NCBI GenBank assembly: GCA_963971535.1 | Contig: OZ020599.1 | Coordinates: 95,064,048-95,128,047 of the forward strand | Direction of reading: 5' to 3' | Length of the DNA stretch: 64,000 nucleotides | DNA from: Notolepis coatsorum | Lineage: Eukaryota; Chordata; Actinopteri; Aulopiformes; Paralepididae | Part shown: piece by piece, positions 19,130 to 30,166 of the stretch | Position numbering within the stretch: the stretch's first letter is position 1 | Layout of the letters: each line of letters starts with the position of its first letter | The notes under the pieces: generated by a model | Seen by the model: only the letters and a program-made list of their open reading frames with translations | Databases searched by the model: none | What the model was told of the DNA's origin: nothing | Program-made: the position numbers and the translations under genes

Positions 19130-21120
19130 CTCCTTCCTATGGGAGGGTGGTGGGATGTAAAAATGTGAAATTTTTTTACCCCTGGCTGTGTAGACTGGGA
19201 TACATACTGTTGGTGCTTCCTTCTTTTCTACTAAAAAGAGTTGGAGTTAGGAAGTGTCACGCCCCTCTTGTCGTTCCCCATGGCGCCTTGGGGATTCAAT
19301 GACAGGTCTAAATAGCCTGTTCATTGATGTGGGTGTGTCCCGACGCACGTATAGTGCTAGCTCGGGGTGTTCTGTAAACAGGCGACTGACTGGCACGCCT
19401 TGGTTGCTTGAGGTTAAAACGGCGTTTTTATAAAGCAACTGGGATGGAGGTTTTTCCTCTTCCGACGACCAAATCCAACGACCTGGTTTTTGTCATTGAC
19501 GGATTCTCGTTCATGTCTGGGGGATGATGACGGAATGGATCTGAACATATGTAGAGGGGTCTCACGCCCTGGGGGTGGGCCACCAGGCGCGGTTCGCCCG
19601 AACGTCTGGGTGGCGCCTTCTTTTCATGTTTAAGATCAACACGCATATCTGCCCCTTCTCCTGGAGTAGGCATGTCGGCGTGGTTAGGGCACGGGACTGG
19701 TTCTGGTCACGCTGGTCCGGATCAGTTGAACCCGTTGTCCGCCGGGGATGCAGATCTGCTGTTCTGGTGCCCTGAGGGACTTGGGCTTTTTTCAGGGGGA
19801 AAAATGCCAGGTTGGTCCGGGTGTCACAGGGTTAAGCACTATGGAGACCCTGGTTGGGTACGTTTTTTACTCAGCACTGTCGTAATGGCTTACGGCCATG
19901 CCAACCTGTACACGCTCGATCTCGGCAGATCTCGGCCGCTACACAGGTTGGTCCTGGTTAGTACTTGGTTGGGAGACCGCCTGGGAATACCAAGTACGGT
20001 GTGCTTAGGGGCTGGTTCTCCATTCTTTTTCGCTCCTCTCTCACGCATGGCGAAGAGGGGCCTGTTGGGGTGGTCTTTGACCTCCTCTGGTGACCCTGTG
20101 CTTCCCGTATCGCCGGGCCCGGTCCGAAGTAATGTTTCGTCGACCCGTAGGCCTGGGTTAACCCTTTTTTGAAAAACTGAAACACTTGTACTGCAGTATA
20201 GCCGGTGTATACCCGCAGGTGTGTTTTGGAGTTTTTTCTTGAGGGGTTATAGGAACAACCACCGCATTGGGTAACACCAAGGTGGTTGATTCCCTGGTGT
20301 GTTGGAGCAGTGTCAACTCCCGGGTTCACCGTTTGAGGGTGCCCCTGCACGTTCATGACGTCTGCCAATCGTGTCAGCCTTCTCTGCCTCAACCCCTCTG
20401 GGTGGGTTTTTTTTTAAATGGAGGCTTGGTCATGCAACACCGCCAGCTTACGCCCCTTCCGCCGGTGCGGCTGTGTTCAGCTGTCCCCTCTGGCGCCTGT
20501 CTCGTCCGCAGTCTCCAGGCTAGGGTTAATAGCCTGTTGCCTGGTTTTTCCCCGGTGCGCTGCCTGCTTCCGTTGGTTAACCTTTTTTGTGTGCTTACGG
20601 CCATGCTGACTGCCTGTTCTGCAGGGTCAGTGTGCCAGGCGGTGTACTATTGGGGGGACAGGGCCCGCTCGGCTGAGGGGCCTTTGTCCGAATACGCTGG
20701 CGATGTGGGGGGCGGGGTCACTAAGTGCCCACCTGGTGGGGTCTTGATGCTGGCATCATGGACTTCTCCGGGCCCCCGTTCCAGGGGGTCCAGTCCCTTT
20801 GGTGGGTCTGGGTCTTCCTTCGCGCTCCGCTGCTACGGCCTTGCCACGGGGTTGGGTTTGCCCTTGACCCCGTGATTCTGGGGGCAGTAACGAGGTTGTT
20901 TCCTCCGTTCGTTCCCGGGTGGCATGCGGGTTGTGCGTGTGTGTAGTCGTGGGGTCAAGCCACGGTTGAGTTGCTTAAGTGCCTCTTCGCACGGTCGGGT
21001 CCGTCGCCCTCCCGTGAAGCCACCAATAGGGGGGGTGCCCTCCATTAGGGGGGGTCGGGGGGGCTCGGCCCTCCCTGTTCTGATGGTTGTGGGGGGCCTT
21101 CAGCGGGGTGTATTTGTCGA
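19130..21120 (+). repeat. Conserved non-coding 3' block of the DIRS family
   Basis: Aligns by eye to 52030-53525 of copy 2, for example gttggagtt, cacgcctggggtggg-type segments, agcacgggactggttctggt and atgctggcatcatggacttc. Open frames here (such as 19672-20172 and 20267-20875) are not conserved as protein between copies. It contains the 5S-like segment. Confidence 0.75.
19888..20006 (+). ncRNA. 5S rRNA-like sequence inside DIRS copy 1
   Basis: 119 nt beginning GCTTACGGCCATGCCAACCT. It keeps gatctcg...gatctcgg, ggttagtacttggt and gggagaccgcctgggaatac, which are the 5S rRNA internal control region and 3' half. It differs from vertebrate 5S in the first helix and around the A-box (cgctacacaggttggtc). 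A T5 run follows near 20028. It is more likely a 5S-derived promoter or pseudogene than a working rRNA gene. The matching copy is at 52757-52875. Confidence 0.8.
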
Positions 21121-21235
21121 GCTTCTAGCTCCCGCTCAGCTCCTATTATGCATAGAGACGCAGAGCGGGAGCTAGAGTGATACAGAATGTTAGATTATGA
21201 CTATAACCAAGTTCTGTTAACACTAGTGGACGCTC
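21120..21235 (+). repeat. DIRS copy 1 internal complementary region
   Basis: gcagagcgggagctagagtg then atacagaat is the complement of the left end; gttagattatgactataacc then aagttctgttaacactag is the complement of the right end. Both ends are fused at an acagaat/gttag junction, as expected for the circular intermediate of DIRS elements. Confidence 0.85.
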
Positions 21236-21480
21236 TGCGTCTAGACGCCACTGCGGCCCTTGATTTTTCATTGTGGTGAAATTTGTTGGGAAGGAGATGA
21301 GTGTGTGGCACCACCCCTGCTTATATAGGTAAGCGGATGGGGGTGTGGCCAGATGAATGCTGGCATTTAAAGGTACATTTTGAAATTTATTCAGTGTATA
21401 TATGCTGAAGCGAGATATATGCATAGAGACGCAGAGCGTCCACTAGTGTTAACAGAACTTGGTTATAGTCATAACCTAAC

Positions 21481-22198
21481 GATAGTACATGAAAGAAAAA
21501 AGAAGTACCATGTCAAATTTGGTGGCTTTATCTACAATTTAAATTAGGAGGGAAGTGAACCATTTTGTAGTTGTTTTAGATTATTGCTCTGTATATGTAT
21601 GAAACTACAGTAGCTAGCTATACAGTACATATTGAAATATAAATGGACCTGTCCAGCCAGTCACCATTTTCACATGTGGTGCGTGTTGTGGAGAATTCCT
21701 ATTATCAAGTCCAGTGAGCTTATAGAAATTGGTTTATACACAAGGTTGGCATAGGGAAAAAGACAAAAACACAACAAGTTCTCCTGTGCAGTATGGGAAG
21801 ATATGCTGCATCTGGGCCTAGGCAGAATCTAAGACATTTTGTTGTGAGATAATTGGTCGTTAAAAGGGTTTCAGACAAAACATGCTGTCTGTACGCTAGA
21901 GAATTTAGGCCCAGTAAGCTGGTTTATCGTACGTACAAGCAGTAGAGGGATATATAGTACACTCATTTTGTACAAAGAATTGTAATAGGATGAAACATAT
22001 GATATTTTCTGTAATATGACTCATCTTCAAACATCAGAGCAGAGAGACTTATTAATACATAGAAGGATTACTCTCTAATGTAGTCTGTTCATTATATCTC
22101 AATCTTTTTTTTCTTTTTTCCAAGTGTCCCTAAACAAATGGTCTTAAGTCTATACAGTTCAGTGTATGAGACTGGTAGTAAGCAGTGACAGACACTGT
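21481..22198. other. Intergenic, no feature seen
   Basis: AT-rich DNA between nkain4 and ythdf1. I see no exon, RNA gene or terminal repeat. Confidence 0.4.
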
Positions 22199-22535
22199 AA
22201 AGGCCCAATCTGTGATTCAAATGTAAACAAACACCACCAAAAATAAGAATGAAAGTTTTCATTCTCTATTTCAATTGAATGAGCTCTTGATACACACAAG
22301 ACTAATAGTAGACCACAGGTATATGATTTTTTCAATTATGTTCATTATATTTTGTGGCTGTAAACAGTTTGTTTACATTGATAATGTTTGTAAACACTGG
22401 ATTTATTTTTATTTTTATTTACAATTGTTTTAAAACAAGATCCAAATTGTATTTCCCCCCATCTTCAGATCAAATTCTTCAAACATAAAATGTGAATATT
22501 GATTTGATCCAGAAATCACAGATTGGGGCTTTAAA
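22199..22535. mobile_element. MITE with AAAGGCCCAATCTGTGATT inverted ends
   Basis: The left end aaaggcccaatctgtgattc is mirrored by aatcacagattggggcttta at the right. The interior is AT-rich and non-coding. A degraded relative lies near 27355-27720 (aataaaggtctaatcagtga; gagctctcaatgcg). Confidence 0.65.
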
Positions 22536-23085
<550 letters not shown>

Positions 23086-23454
23086 GCACATGCACATACG
23101 AGAGAGAGAGATCACTGGAGAAACATTTTAAGCCTAAATTCTAAATACACCAGTTGGCATTTGGAAGCAAATGTAAATGTAAATAATTAAATGTTTGTTT
23201 CCATTATCTGGTCAAATGTTACTGGGAGTGTCCCGTCTAGTGGTTTGAGTTGGAAAAAGTCAACATTAAAATAAACTGTGATTTGTCTGTGATTTTGTGA
23301 AATAAATATAAATAAAATACTCCATGGATAAGTGCCATTTGTTATTTTATAGGCTATTCATTTGAAGGAAATATTATTTATTTTTCACTCCAAAAAAATA
23401 ATTTTTGTTGTCCCTCCTTATCCTACCATGGAAACAATATTACCTTGCTGAACA

Positions 23455-23675
23455 CCGTTCTGTATATTTGTAGATCTGGTATGTCATAAATGTCTATGCA
23501 ACATGTCTACCTGTATGTCATTTATGTTATGGTGAATTGAAAATGGGGGACCCTGATGTAAACAAGACAAAAGTATTTCTCTGGTCTGCATCCCCTTAAC
23601 AATTGTGTGTATTGAGCCGTACTGTATTGTACCCATTCTGCAATCTGTTAATACAATTTTCAATCAAACTCGTGC
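23455..23675 (+). repeat. LINE 3' tail, family A
   Basis: Contains gaattgaaaatgggggaccc, tctggtctgcatcccctta, tgtattgagccgtactgtat and caatctgttaatac with a (caat) end. The same tail ends the LINE at 48367-49489 and recurs at 25484-25680 (+), 43300-43415 (-) and 63095-63235 (+). Confidence 0.8.
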
Positions 23676-23759
23676 TACATGTCGACACGTCGTGAAGGCG
23701 GCGCGAAACGCGCGGCCTCTTTGCACATTTTCTTTTCGCCGCGCGCCTCCCATTGAAAT

Positions 23760-24745
23760 AGGGGGTATCTGCAGAGCCGCAGAGCCAGGCTGGACGGGTT
23801 GGAGGCGGTCTGGACAAGTATTAGTGGTCTGGACAAGTATTTGCACTACTGCGCACCATTTTCAACTTCACTTTCGTCTCGTTTACATAGGTACATAGAC
23901 AGTAATGTTACATCTAGACATTTATGACATGTAATAATAGAGTAAACTTGTAAATAGACAGTAATGTTACATCTAGACATACCAGATCTAGTAATAATAG
24001 AGTAAACTTAACTTTCGTCTCAGTAACAATGTTCATAAAGTGTACATCTAGACATGATGTGTACATAGACAGTAATGTTACATCTCTAGACATACCAGAT
24101 CTAGTAATAATAGAGTAAACTTAACTTTCGTCTCAGTAACAATGTTCATAAAGTGTACATCTAGACATTTATGACATACCAGATCTAGTAATAATAGAGT
24201 AAACGTAACTTTCGTCTCAGTAACAATGTTCATAAAGTGTTGAGTGCTACAGTGTAGGTTAGTTTATTAGGACAAGTGCATGACAGTAAGGTTAGTTAGG
24301 GTTCGATTTTTTTTATTTTTAATGGTTGAAGTAGTGAGTCTTCTTGTTTTTGTTGTTGTTGAAGTGTTCTAGGATGTTTCTCATCAGGAACAGATGGGTC
24401 GATGGTAGTTGCTGTGTTAAAAAGTAATTGTTCTTTCTCATTTGTGCAAACAGTTGTTCTGCAACTTGACTGTTTACATGTCCTGCAGTTTGAGGGACTA
24501 TTATTATTATTATTACTAGATCTGGTATGTCTAGATGTAACATTACTGTCTATTTACAAGTTTACTCTATTATTACATGTCATAAATGTCTAGGTAACAT
24601 TACTGTCTATGTACCTATGTAAACGAGACGAAAGTGAAGTTGAAAATGGTGCGCAGTAGTGCAAATACTTGTCCAGACCACTAATACTTGTCCAGACCGC
24701 CTCCAACCCGTCCAGCCTGGCTCTGCGGCTCTGCAGATACCCCCT
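23760..24745. repeat. Large inverted repeat upstream of ythdf1
   Basis: Arms 23760-24000 and 24505-24745 (about 241 bp each) are near-perfect reverse complements, from agggggtatctgcagagccg to ccagatctagtaataatag. The 500-bp spacer holds tandem pieces of taactttcgtctcagtaaca and a fragment of the repeat tgagtgctacagtgtaggtt (24240-24305). It ends about 490 bp before the ythdf1 start codon. Confidence 0.88.
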
Positions 24746-24779
24746 CAATAAATAACTTCCGACGCTAGAAGGCCGTTGA

Positions 24780-25229
24780 CGCGCCGCCGCGCCTCCTGCG
24801 TCACTGACGTAAAATTCCTTCTCCCAGACCCCGGATGTGAGGCTGCCATTGGGGGAAGTGAAAAGGGCCACCAAAGCTGGAATTTAATGGTGTGGGGGAA
24901 ACAACGATAGTAATCCCATTGGATTAAATGCCGACAGTGGCGCCTTCAGCGACATTAGGGCGACGACAACACCTTAATTGGATCCGTGCAACGGCGAGGG
25001 TACTGTCGGAAGAATCGAACAGTGAAACGGGAGCTAGCCAGCGAGCTAACTAGTGGTGCTAACTGCACAGCTAACGTTACCTAGTTAAACACGGCGCAGC
25101 GAGGAACGGGCTCCAGCGAGCAGCTAGCCGGCCAGGCACCTCCGGAGAAACCTCAAGAAGACCGCGGGTTCGGTGCGAACACGTCTTTATCGAGGCTTCA
25201 GTCCCAATTTAACGCGTTTTGCTTGATGA
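24780..25229 (+). promoter_or_regulatory. ythdf1: Probable ythdf1 promoter and 5' UTR
   Basis: CpG-rich compared with the flanks, with no TATA box near the coding start. It abuts exon 1 and lies just right of the inverted repeat. The transcription start cannot be fixed from sequence. An ATG at 25226 opens an 8-codon upstream frame (stop 25250-25252) that overlaps the ythdf1 start. Confidence 0.5.
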
Positions 25230-25232
25230 ATG

Positions 25233-25259
25233 ATGTCTGCCACAAGCATTGACCCTCAG
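25233..25259 (+). CDS. ythdf1: ythdf1 coding exon 1
   Basis: Encodes MSATSIDPQ and ends at CAG|gtaagt. YTHDF1 and YTHDF3 of vertebrates begin MSATSVD. A second in-frame ATG sits directly upstream at 25230, so the protein could start MMSATS. I chose 25233 because it matches the family start and has A at -3. Phase 0 at the donor. Confidence 0.85.
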
Positions 25260-25336
25260 GTAAGTAAGCAGTTGAGATGGATAGTCTAGAGAGGGGAGGT
25301 TAGACGGGCGGGAGGCCAGGGAAAGGGGGGGGGGGG

Positions 25337-25469
25337 GTTGTGCATCCCAGAATGAGAAGGATGCGATGCCATCGATGCCAGGCTAACGAGCAGCTTTATT
25401 ATGCAGCTATAGCGAGCTATTAGCCTGGCATCGATGGCATCGCATCCTTCTCATTATGGGATGCACAAC
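25337..25469. repeat. Near-perfect 50-bp-arm hairpin in ythdf1 intron 1
   Basis: Left arm 25337-25386 and right arm 25420-25469 are complementary at 49 of 50 positions, with a 33-nt loop. The arms include ggatgcgatgccatcgatgc. It starts 78 bp after the exon 1 donor. No terminal features of a known transposon are evident. The transcript would form a long stable stem in the nascent pre-mRNA. Confidence 0.95.
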
Positions 25470-25483
25470 CTGATTCTGAATCT

Positions 25484-25680
25484 GGTATGTCATAAATGTC
25501 TAGATGTAGCAGTACTGTCTATCTGTATGTCATATGTCTTATGGTGAATTGAAAATGGGGGACCCTGATGTAAACAAGACGAAAGTATTTCTCTGGTCTG
25601 CATCCCCTTAACAATTGTGTGTATTGAGCTGTACTGTACCCATTCTGCAATCTGTTAATAAAGTTTTCAATCAATCAATT
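25484..25680 (+). repeat. LINE 3' tail, family A
   Basis: Same tail as 23455-23675, ending ttttcaatcaatcaa. It begins 15 bp after the hairpin. A G-run (25727-25739) follows. Confidence 0.8.
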
Positions 25681-26260
25681 GGTAAACCCTCGCTTAGAGA
25701 TCCCAGGCCTGGCTCACATTCACCACGGGGGGGGGGGGGCGTGTTATTGTTTTGGTTGTTTAACTTGACAGTCGTTGACAAGACACGTCTCGCAGAGATG
25801 CTTGTTTTCTTTTTTTATGTGACGTTAGTTTATCTAGAAAGTTAAGCCAACAGTTTGAGTGTAACGTTAAACGAGTATCGTTGCTCTGTCTGTTAGACGA
25901 GTTACCTGATCTGATCATGTCACGTTTTAGTTTTATTTCACATATAAGGTACATGTACATTACAGTGACATGCTGGGTTCTGTATGAGCCCCCTGAGATT
26001 GTGCTTCATACTGTAAAAAGAATAAAGACTAAACACTATACAAAATATACAATAGACAAACTAGTCTAGCACAAAAAGTACAAAATGCTGCTTTTTTTAA
26101 ATGCCTAAATGAGGTAGGGCCGATCATGTGTTCCTTGCGAGATGGTTATTTGACTCACGCCACCTGCATTCTGCAGTGAAACACGTAAGCATAACCAAAG
26201 ATTGTTAATTAAAGGTCTCTTCTCCGTCTTTCACATGTTTACCCGGATATCTGCATCAAG

Positions 26261-26288
26261 ACATCGAAAGGACAAGACGCTAGTAAAG
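26261..26288 (+). CDS. ythdf1: ythdf1 coding exon 2 (microexon)
   Basis: 28 nt: TSKGQDASK plus one base, between catcaag| and AAAG|gtaaga. It matches the TKGQDNK segment of vertebrate YTHDF1 and keeps phase (0 in, 1 out). The acceptor has a modest pyrimidine tract (tcttctccgtctttcacatg upstream). Missing this exon would break the frame to exon 3. Confidence 0.75.
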
Positions 26289-28097
26289 GTAAGAAAATGA
26301 GTTTGCCTGTTTGGTTATCACGCATGCATTATCGTCAATAATTCCAGACAACATGGAGAGATCATGTAGTTTACACAATATCGTCTCATCAAAGTGCAGA
26401 TTGCATAGCAGCAAACCCAAGTCTATAATACCAGGATCCTTTTATTTAGTTTCAGTCACTGTCAGGTGGTCACTGTTATGCATCAACAGCCAGTGAAGTA
26501 CAACCATTGTGTACATTTAATAGACAAAGACTGGCCTATATAAATATTTCACATCACGACATAGTCATAGGACTATTTTGATCATTTGATGTATATGCCT
26601 GTTTGGTAAATTCCATAAGTCAAGAGGTTCAGATAAAGGAGTTTGGGCTGTGACACCACTAGTGTGGTTCTAGGGCGACATGACTACAAATGAATAAGTG
26701 AACTGTTTTGTGCAGTGTTACACCATTTAAAAAAAGCCGCCACCATAGGCACTTTAAAAGCATACGCTGACTCTTCAAGGCCCTTATCATTGACCACTGA
26801 CTGTTTATTTCTAGTCCTTTTATTTAGCAGATCAACGTTTCAGACCAATGTCTGAATCCAGAATTTTAGTAGTAAGAAAATGCACACAAAAAAACAACTA
26901 TACTCAACATCACACCTGTGGAGTGGACATATGCATGGTCTTAGTCATCTACATTATTACTCCAGTCCACCAGCGATGAAGTGATATTTGCATTTCATGC
27001 AGATGTGGTCTGGAAATGCAACAGTTAAGGTTTTTTATTATACCACCAGCATTCATAGAGTCCAAGATTGGAATAGATGTTTACAGCCCAAAGTAGGGAA
27101 TTCATGTTTGCTTACTCATAGGAGGGGGAGGGGGGCTCCTCTGGAGTTTTCCCTGCATAATAAACTCATCTACAGCCTACTTGACAGACTAGCATACATG
27201 TGTTGGTGTTAAATATTTAGTGTTTTCTTCTTTGCATGTGCAGGGTCTAACATCAACCTTTTTCCTCACTGACCCCCAGTATGGGTCAGCGATCTACTGG
27301 CCCCGCACCAGTTTGCACTATCCCCCCAAACCATGTGATTCTGTTCAAATTCAACATTAATAAAGGTCTAATCAGTGATAGAAATGTAAACAAATAAAAT
27401 GGGAATGGAGACATGTTTTTTGTTCTCGTCGATTTACTGAGCTCTCAATGCGAGGTTTACCACTAGACAACAAGTAGGTTAAATATCCGTGTTCAGTTGT
27501 ATTTGCTGTATGTCTTGGCTGTAATTGTTTTACAATTTGTTCTTTTGACTGGCCGTCTGTTGCTCAATATAATTGCCAATAACAACACTTTTGTGTTTTA
27601 AAGAGCAAATACATTTCAGTTAATTTCCCGTTTTTAACATTTTCGTGGTTGTATACTTTATGTCTGTAAACTCCTACACTCAAGATACCACCTGTCTTAT
27701 AATCTGAAGATGGGCATGTGGTTTTAAAGTGTTGTACCTGCATTGGACTAAAAGTCTTATAACAATCAGTATCTCATCAACCAGTACATACATAATGATA
27801 TATATATGTATTTATTTATTTTTAATTGACATTGTCCGATGAGCAAAACAGATGTATATCAGTGAACATTGTATTGACTGATGATAGTAATTTTTTGAAG
27901 TTATCTGCATTGGTTCGATGATCACTCAGAACTCTGCAGATGTGAACAATCAATGATGATTCCCCGTATCTAGCCGTGGAGGTTGTGTGTTTTTGTTTTG
28001 GTACTTGCACGATGCCGTGCACAACAGCATTGAAATAGACTACAGAAACAGAAATATACATGGGCTATATTATTTTCCATTTGACTGTTTTCATGTC

Positions 28098-28141
<44 letters not shown>

Positions 28142-28469
28142 CCACATTATATTGATATTGGTCATAGCAGAGAATGTGTTATTGGTTATCTGCCAAAATG
28201 TCTATCAGCAGGGACCTCGTGATTACCTCATGATCATTAGGGCTACGATAAAATTAACAGATGAAGCATGACTATTCTTTATATACATTGTGATTTCTTA
28301 GTTCTTTTTTTCATCAATTCACTGCATAATATCTCTAACAACACAAGTGTTTCACTGAATCAATAAAATGTAGGCTACTTAAGTTACATTCTCTTTTATT
28401 GTATAAAATGGTTGCAAATAGTAACCGTTTTTTTTTTGTTGCAAAAACCTGCCTGTGGTTGTGAAATGG
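26289..28469. other. ythdf1 intron 2, left part
   Basis: No exon seen. Contains a degraded MITE (about 27355-27720, related to 22199-22535) and a (TA)n tract at 28107-28137. Confidence 0.5.
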
Positions 28470-29280
28470 TTAACCCTTTGTCATGTGGCAGTGAAAGGGT
28501 TAACCTTCTGTATTGTCGCAGTGAAAGGGTTAACCCTTTGGTAGAGTGGTAGTGAACGGGTTAAGTGCAACAGCACACACTGCAAGCCTTAGTGCTCAAT
28601 TCTGATTTATTGCTCAGATCAGATTTTGTTTGGCCAAGATCAGATTCCAGTGTGAACTTGTTACGCTCCTGAACTGACCCGCATGCACACATTAACAATA
28701 AAGAAGATGGGACATAAAAAAATAATTGTAACAAATGTCAATCTAGAATGACGTAAACGTTGTATGACTTGTTCAGACTGAGGTCGCAAACGCAAAAGAT
28801 CAGACCTGTATCTGATTTAGGACCACACATCTCAAATCAGAATTGAAAAGATCAGATTCCTCCATGTGATCTGAGCTGTTCACACTGTCATGAAAGAATC
28901 ACATCTGAGTCACATTATCCCTTTCACTGCCACACTACAGAAGGTTAACCCTGCCTTTACTATCACACTACCGACGGTTGGCAGTGAAAGGGTTTAACCG
29001 GCTGTTGTGTGGCAGTGAAAGGGTTAACCGTTTGGTAGTGCTGCAGTGAATGGGTTAATTTGTGCATGCGGGTCAGTTCAGGAGCGTAACCAGTTCACAC
29101 TGGAATCAGATCTTGGCCAAACGAAATCTGATCTGAGCAATAAATCAGAATTGAGCACTAAGGCAGTGTGTGCTGTTGCACTTAACCCGTTCACTACCAC
29201 TCTACCAAAGGGTTAACCCTTTCACTGCGACAATACAGAAGGTTAAGAGAGAAAAAAAAATCTGCTCTCTGCCAGTGTGA
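28470..29280. repeat. Fold-back element with embedded minisatellite
   Basis: Arms 28501-28694 and 29054-29246 are near-perfect reverse complements about 193 bp long. Both carry the gcacacactgcaagccttag / gctcagatcagatttt motifs and units of the ggttaaccctttcact minisatellite. The spacer holds more minisatellite (28918-29050). A related single copy is at about 54800-55600. Confidence 0.85.
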
Positions 29281-29290
29281 ACCAGCCTTT

Positions 29291-29654
29291 GGCCTAACAA
29301 AATTAATAGTTGGTTTCAGGTTGCCGACCGACCCTGCCGATTTAGGTGCGACCCAATATATTTTATGAGTTTTTAGAAAAAATTATAAAAAAAAAAAACG
29401 TTTTTTTTTTTTTTTTTTTTTTTTATAAAGTTTCATAGAAATCTTAGTCAAACATTTAGTATTATGGATATTAAACATGCTGGCAGAGTACATGCATCCA
29501 TGTTGTTGTGAACATTTTAATTAAATAAAGAAATTCCCTATCCATAGTCGCCGTGGGAAAGAATAAAATAAAAAAATAAAATAAAATAAATTCCCTACCT
29601 ACCCATGGCCAAACTGACAACCAACCTGAAACCAAATATTAATTTTGTTAGGCC
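29291..29654. mobile_element. MITE with GGCCTAACAAAATTAATA inverted ends
   Basis: The left end ggcctaacaaaattaatag and following ttggtttcaggttg are mirrored by caacctgaaacc and atattaattttgttaggcc. 364 bp, with an A/T-homopolymer core (29380-29425). It lies in ythdf1 intron 2. A short T-run duplication is possible at the borders. Confidence 0.85.
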
Positions 29655-29963
29655 TTTTTGGAATGCAGATCTGGGTTTCCCCCCATCATGTGTATATACA
29701 TGGTTCTCTGTGTCACGCCCACCGTAAATGGATTCCATAAACCCAGTGCGCCTCATCAGCGTTTCATGCGTTGCGCGCATAACGCTATTTCCTCCGCGTG
29801 CATCTCAACCCGCCCCAGCCACGCCACCACCACAAATATACATTACATATAAATACTAATGAATGCTGTTGGACTGGAGATAAACTTGTTTTCTTCATGC
29901 ATGATTTATGTGAACTTTTTTGTGTTTATTTGATAGTGATTTACGGTAACCGTACTGTTACAG

Positions 29964-30058
29964 CCTTTCCGGTGTCGGTGCAGAATGGCTCCCTCCATCA
30001 GAAGGATACAGTCCATGACAGTGACTTTGAGCCATATCTCACTGGCCAGTCCAATCAG
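29964..30058 (+). CDS. ythdf1: ythdf1 coding exon 3
   Basis: Acceptor ctgttacag|CC completes the codon opened by exon 2; donor CAG|gtagga. 95 nt, phase 1 in, 0 out. It encodes AFPVSV then [20 protein letters not shown] and TGQSNQ, nearly identical to human YTHDF1 [21 protein letters not shown]. The AFPVS residues before VQNG are extra relative to human. An internal gtgcag acceptor at 29983 would break the frame, so 29964 is preferred. Confidence 0.9.
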
Positions 30059-30166
30059 GTAGGAAACGGCCTGTTCATTCCACTCCTATGCTGTGTTTAC
30101 AATTAAAAAAGGAACTCCACATTGATGTTGAATATAATGTTGGAACTTGATTTGTAGCTCTGTTAA

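Noticed and set aside
19888..20006. Functional 5S rRNA gene
   Set aside because: The first helix and A-box differ too much from vertebrate 5S, and it is a single unit embedded in a transposon; a derived sequence fits better.
19672..20875. Frames of 166 and 202 residues in DIRS copy 1
   Set aside because: Not conserved as protein in copy 2 although the DNA is conserved, and one crosses the 5S-like segment; no recombinase or RT motifs.
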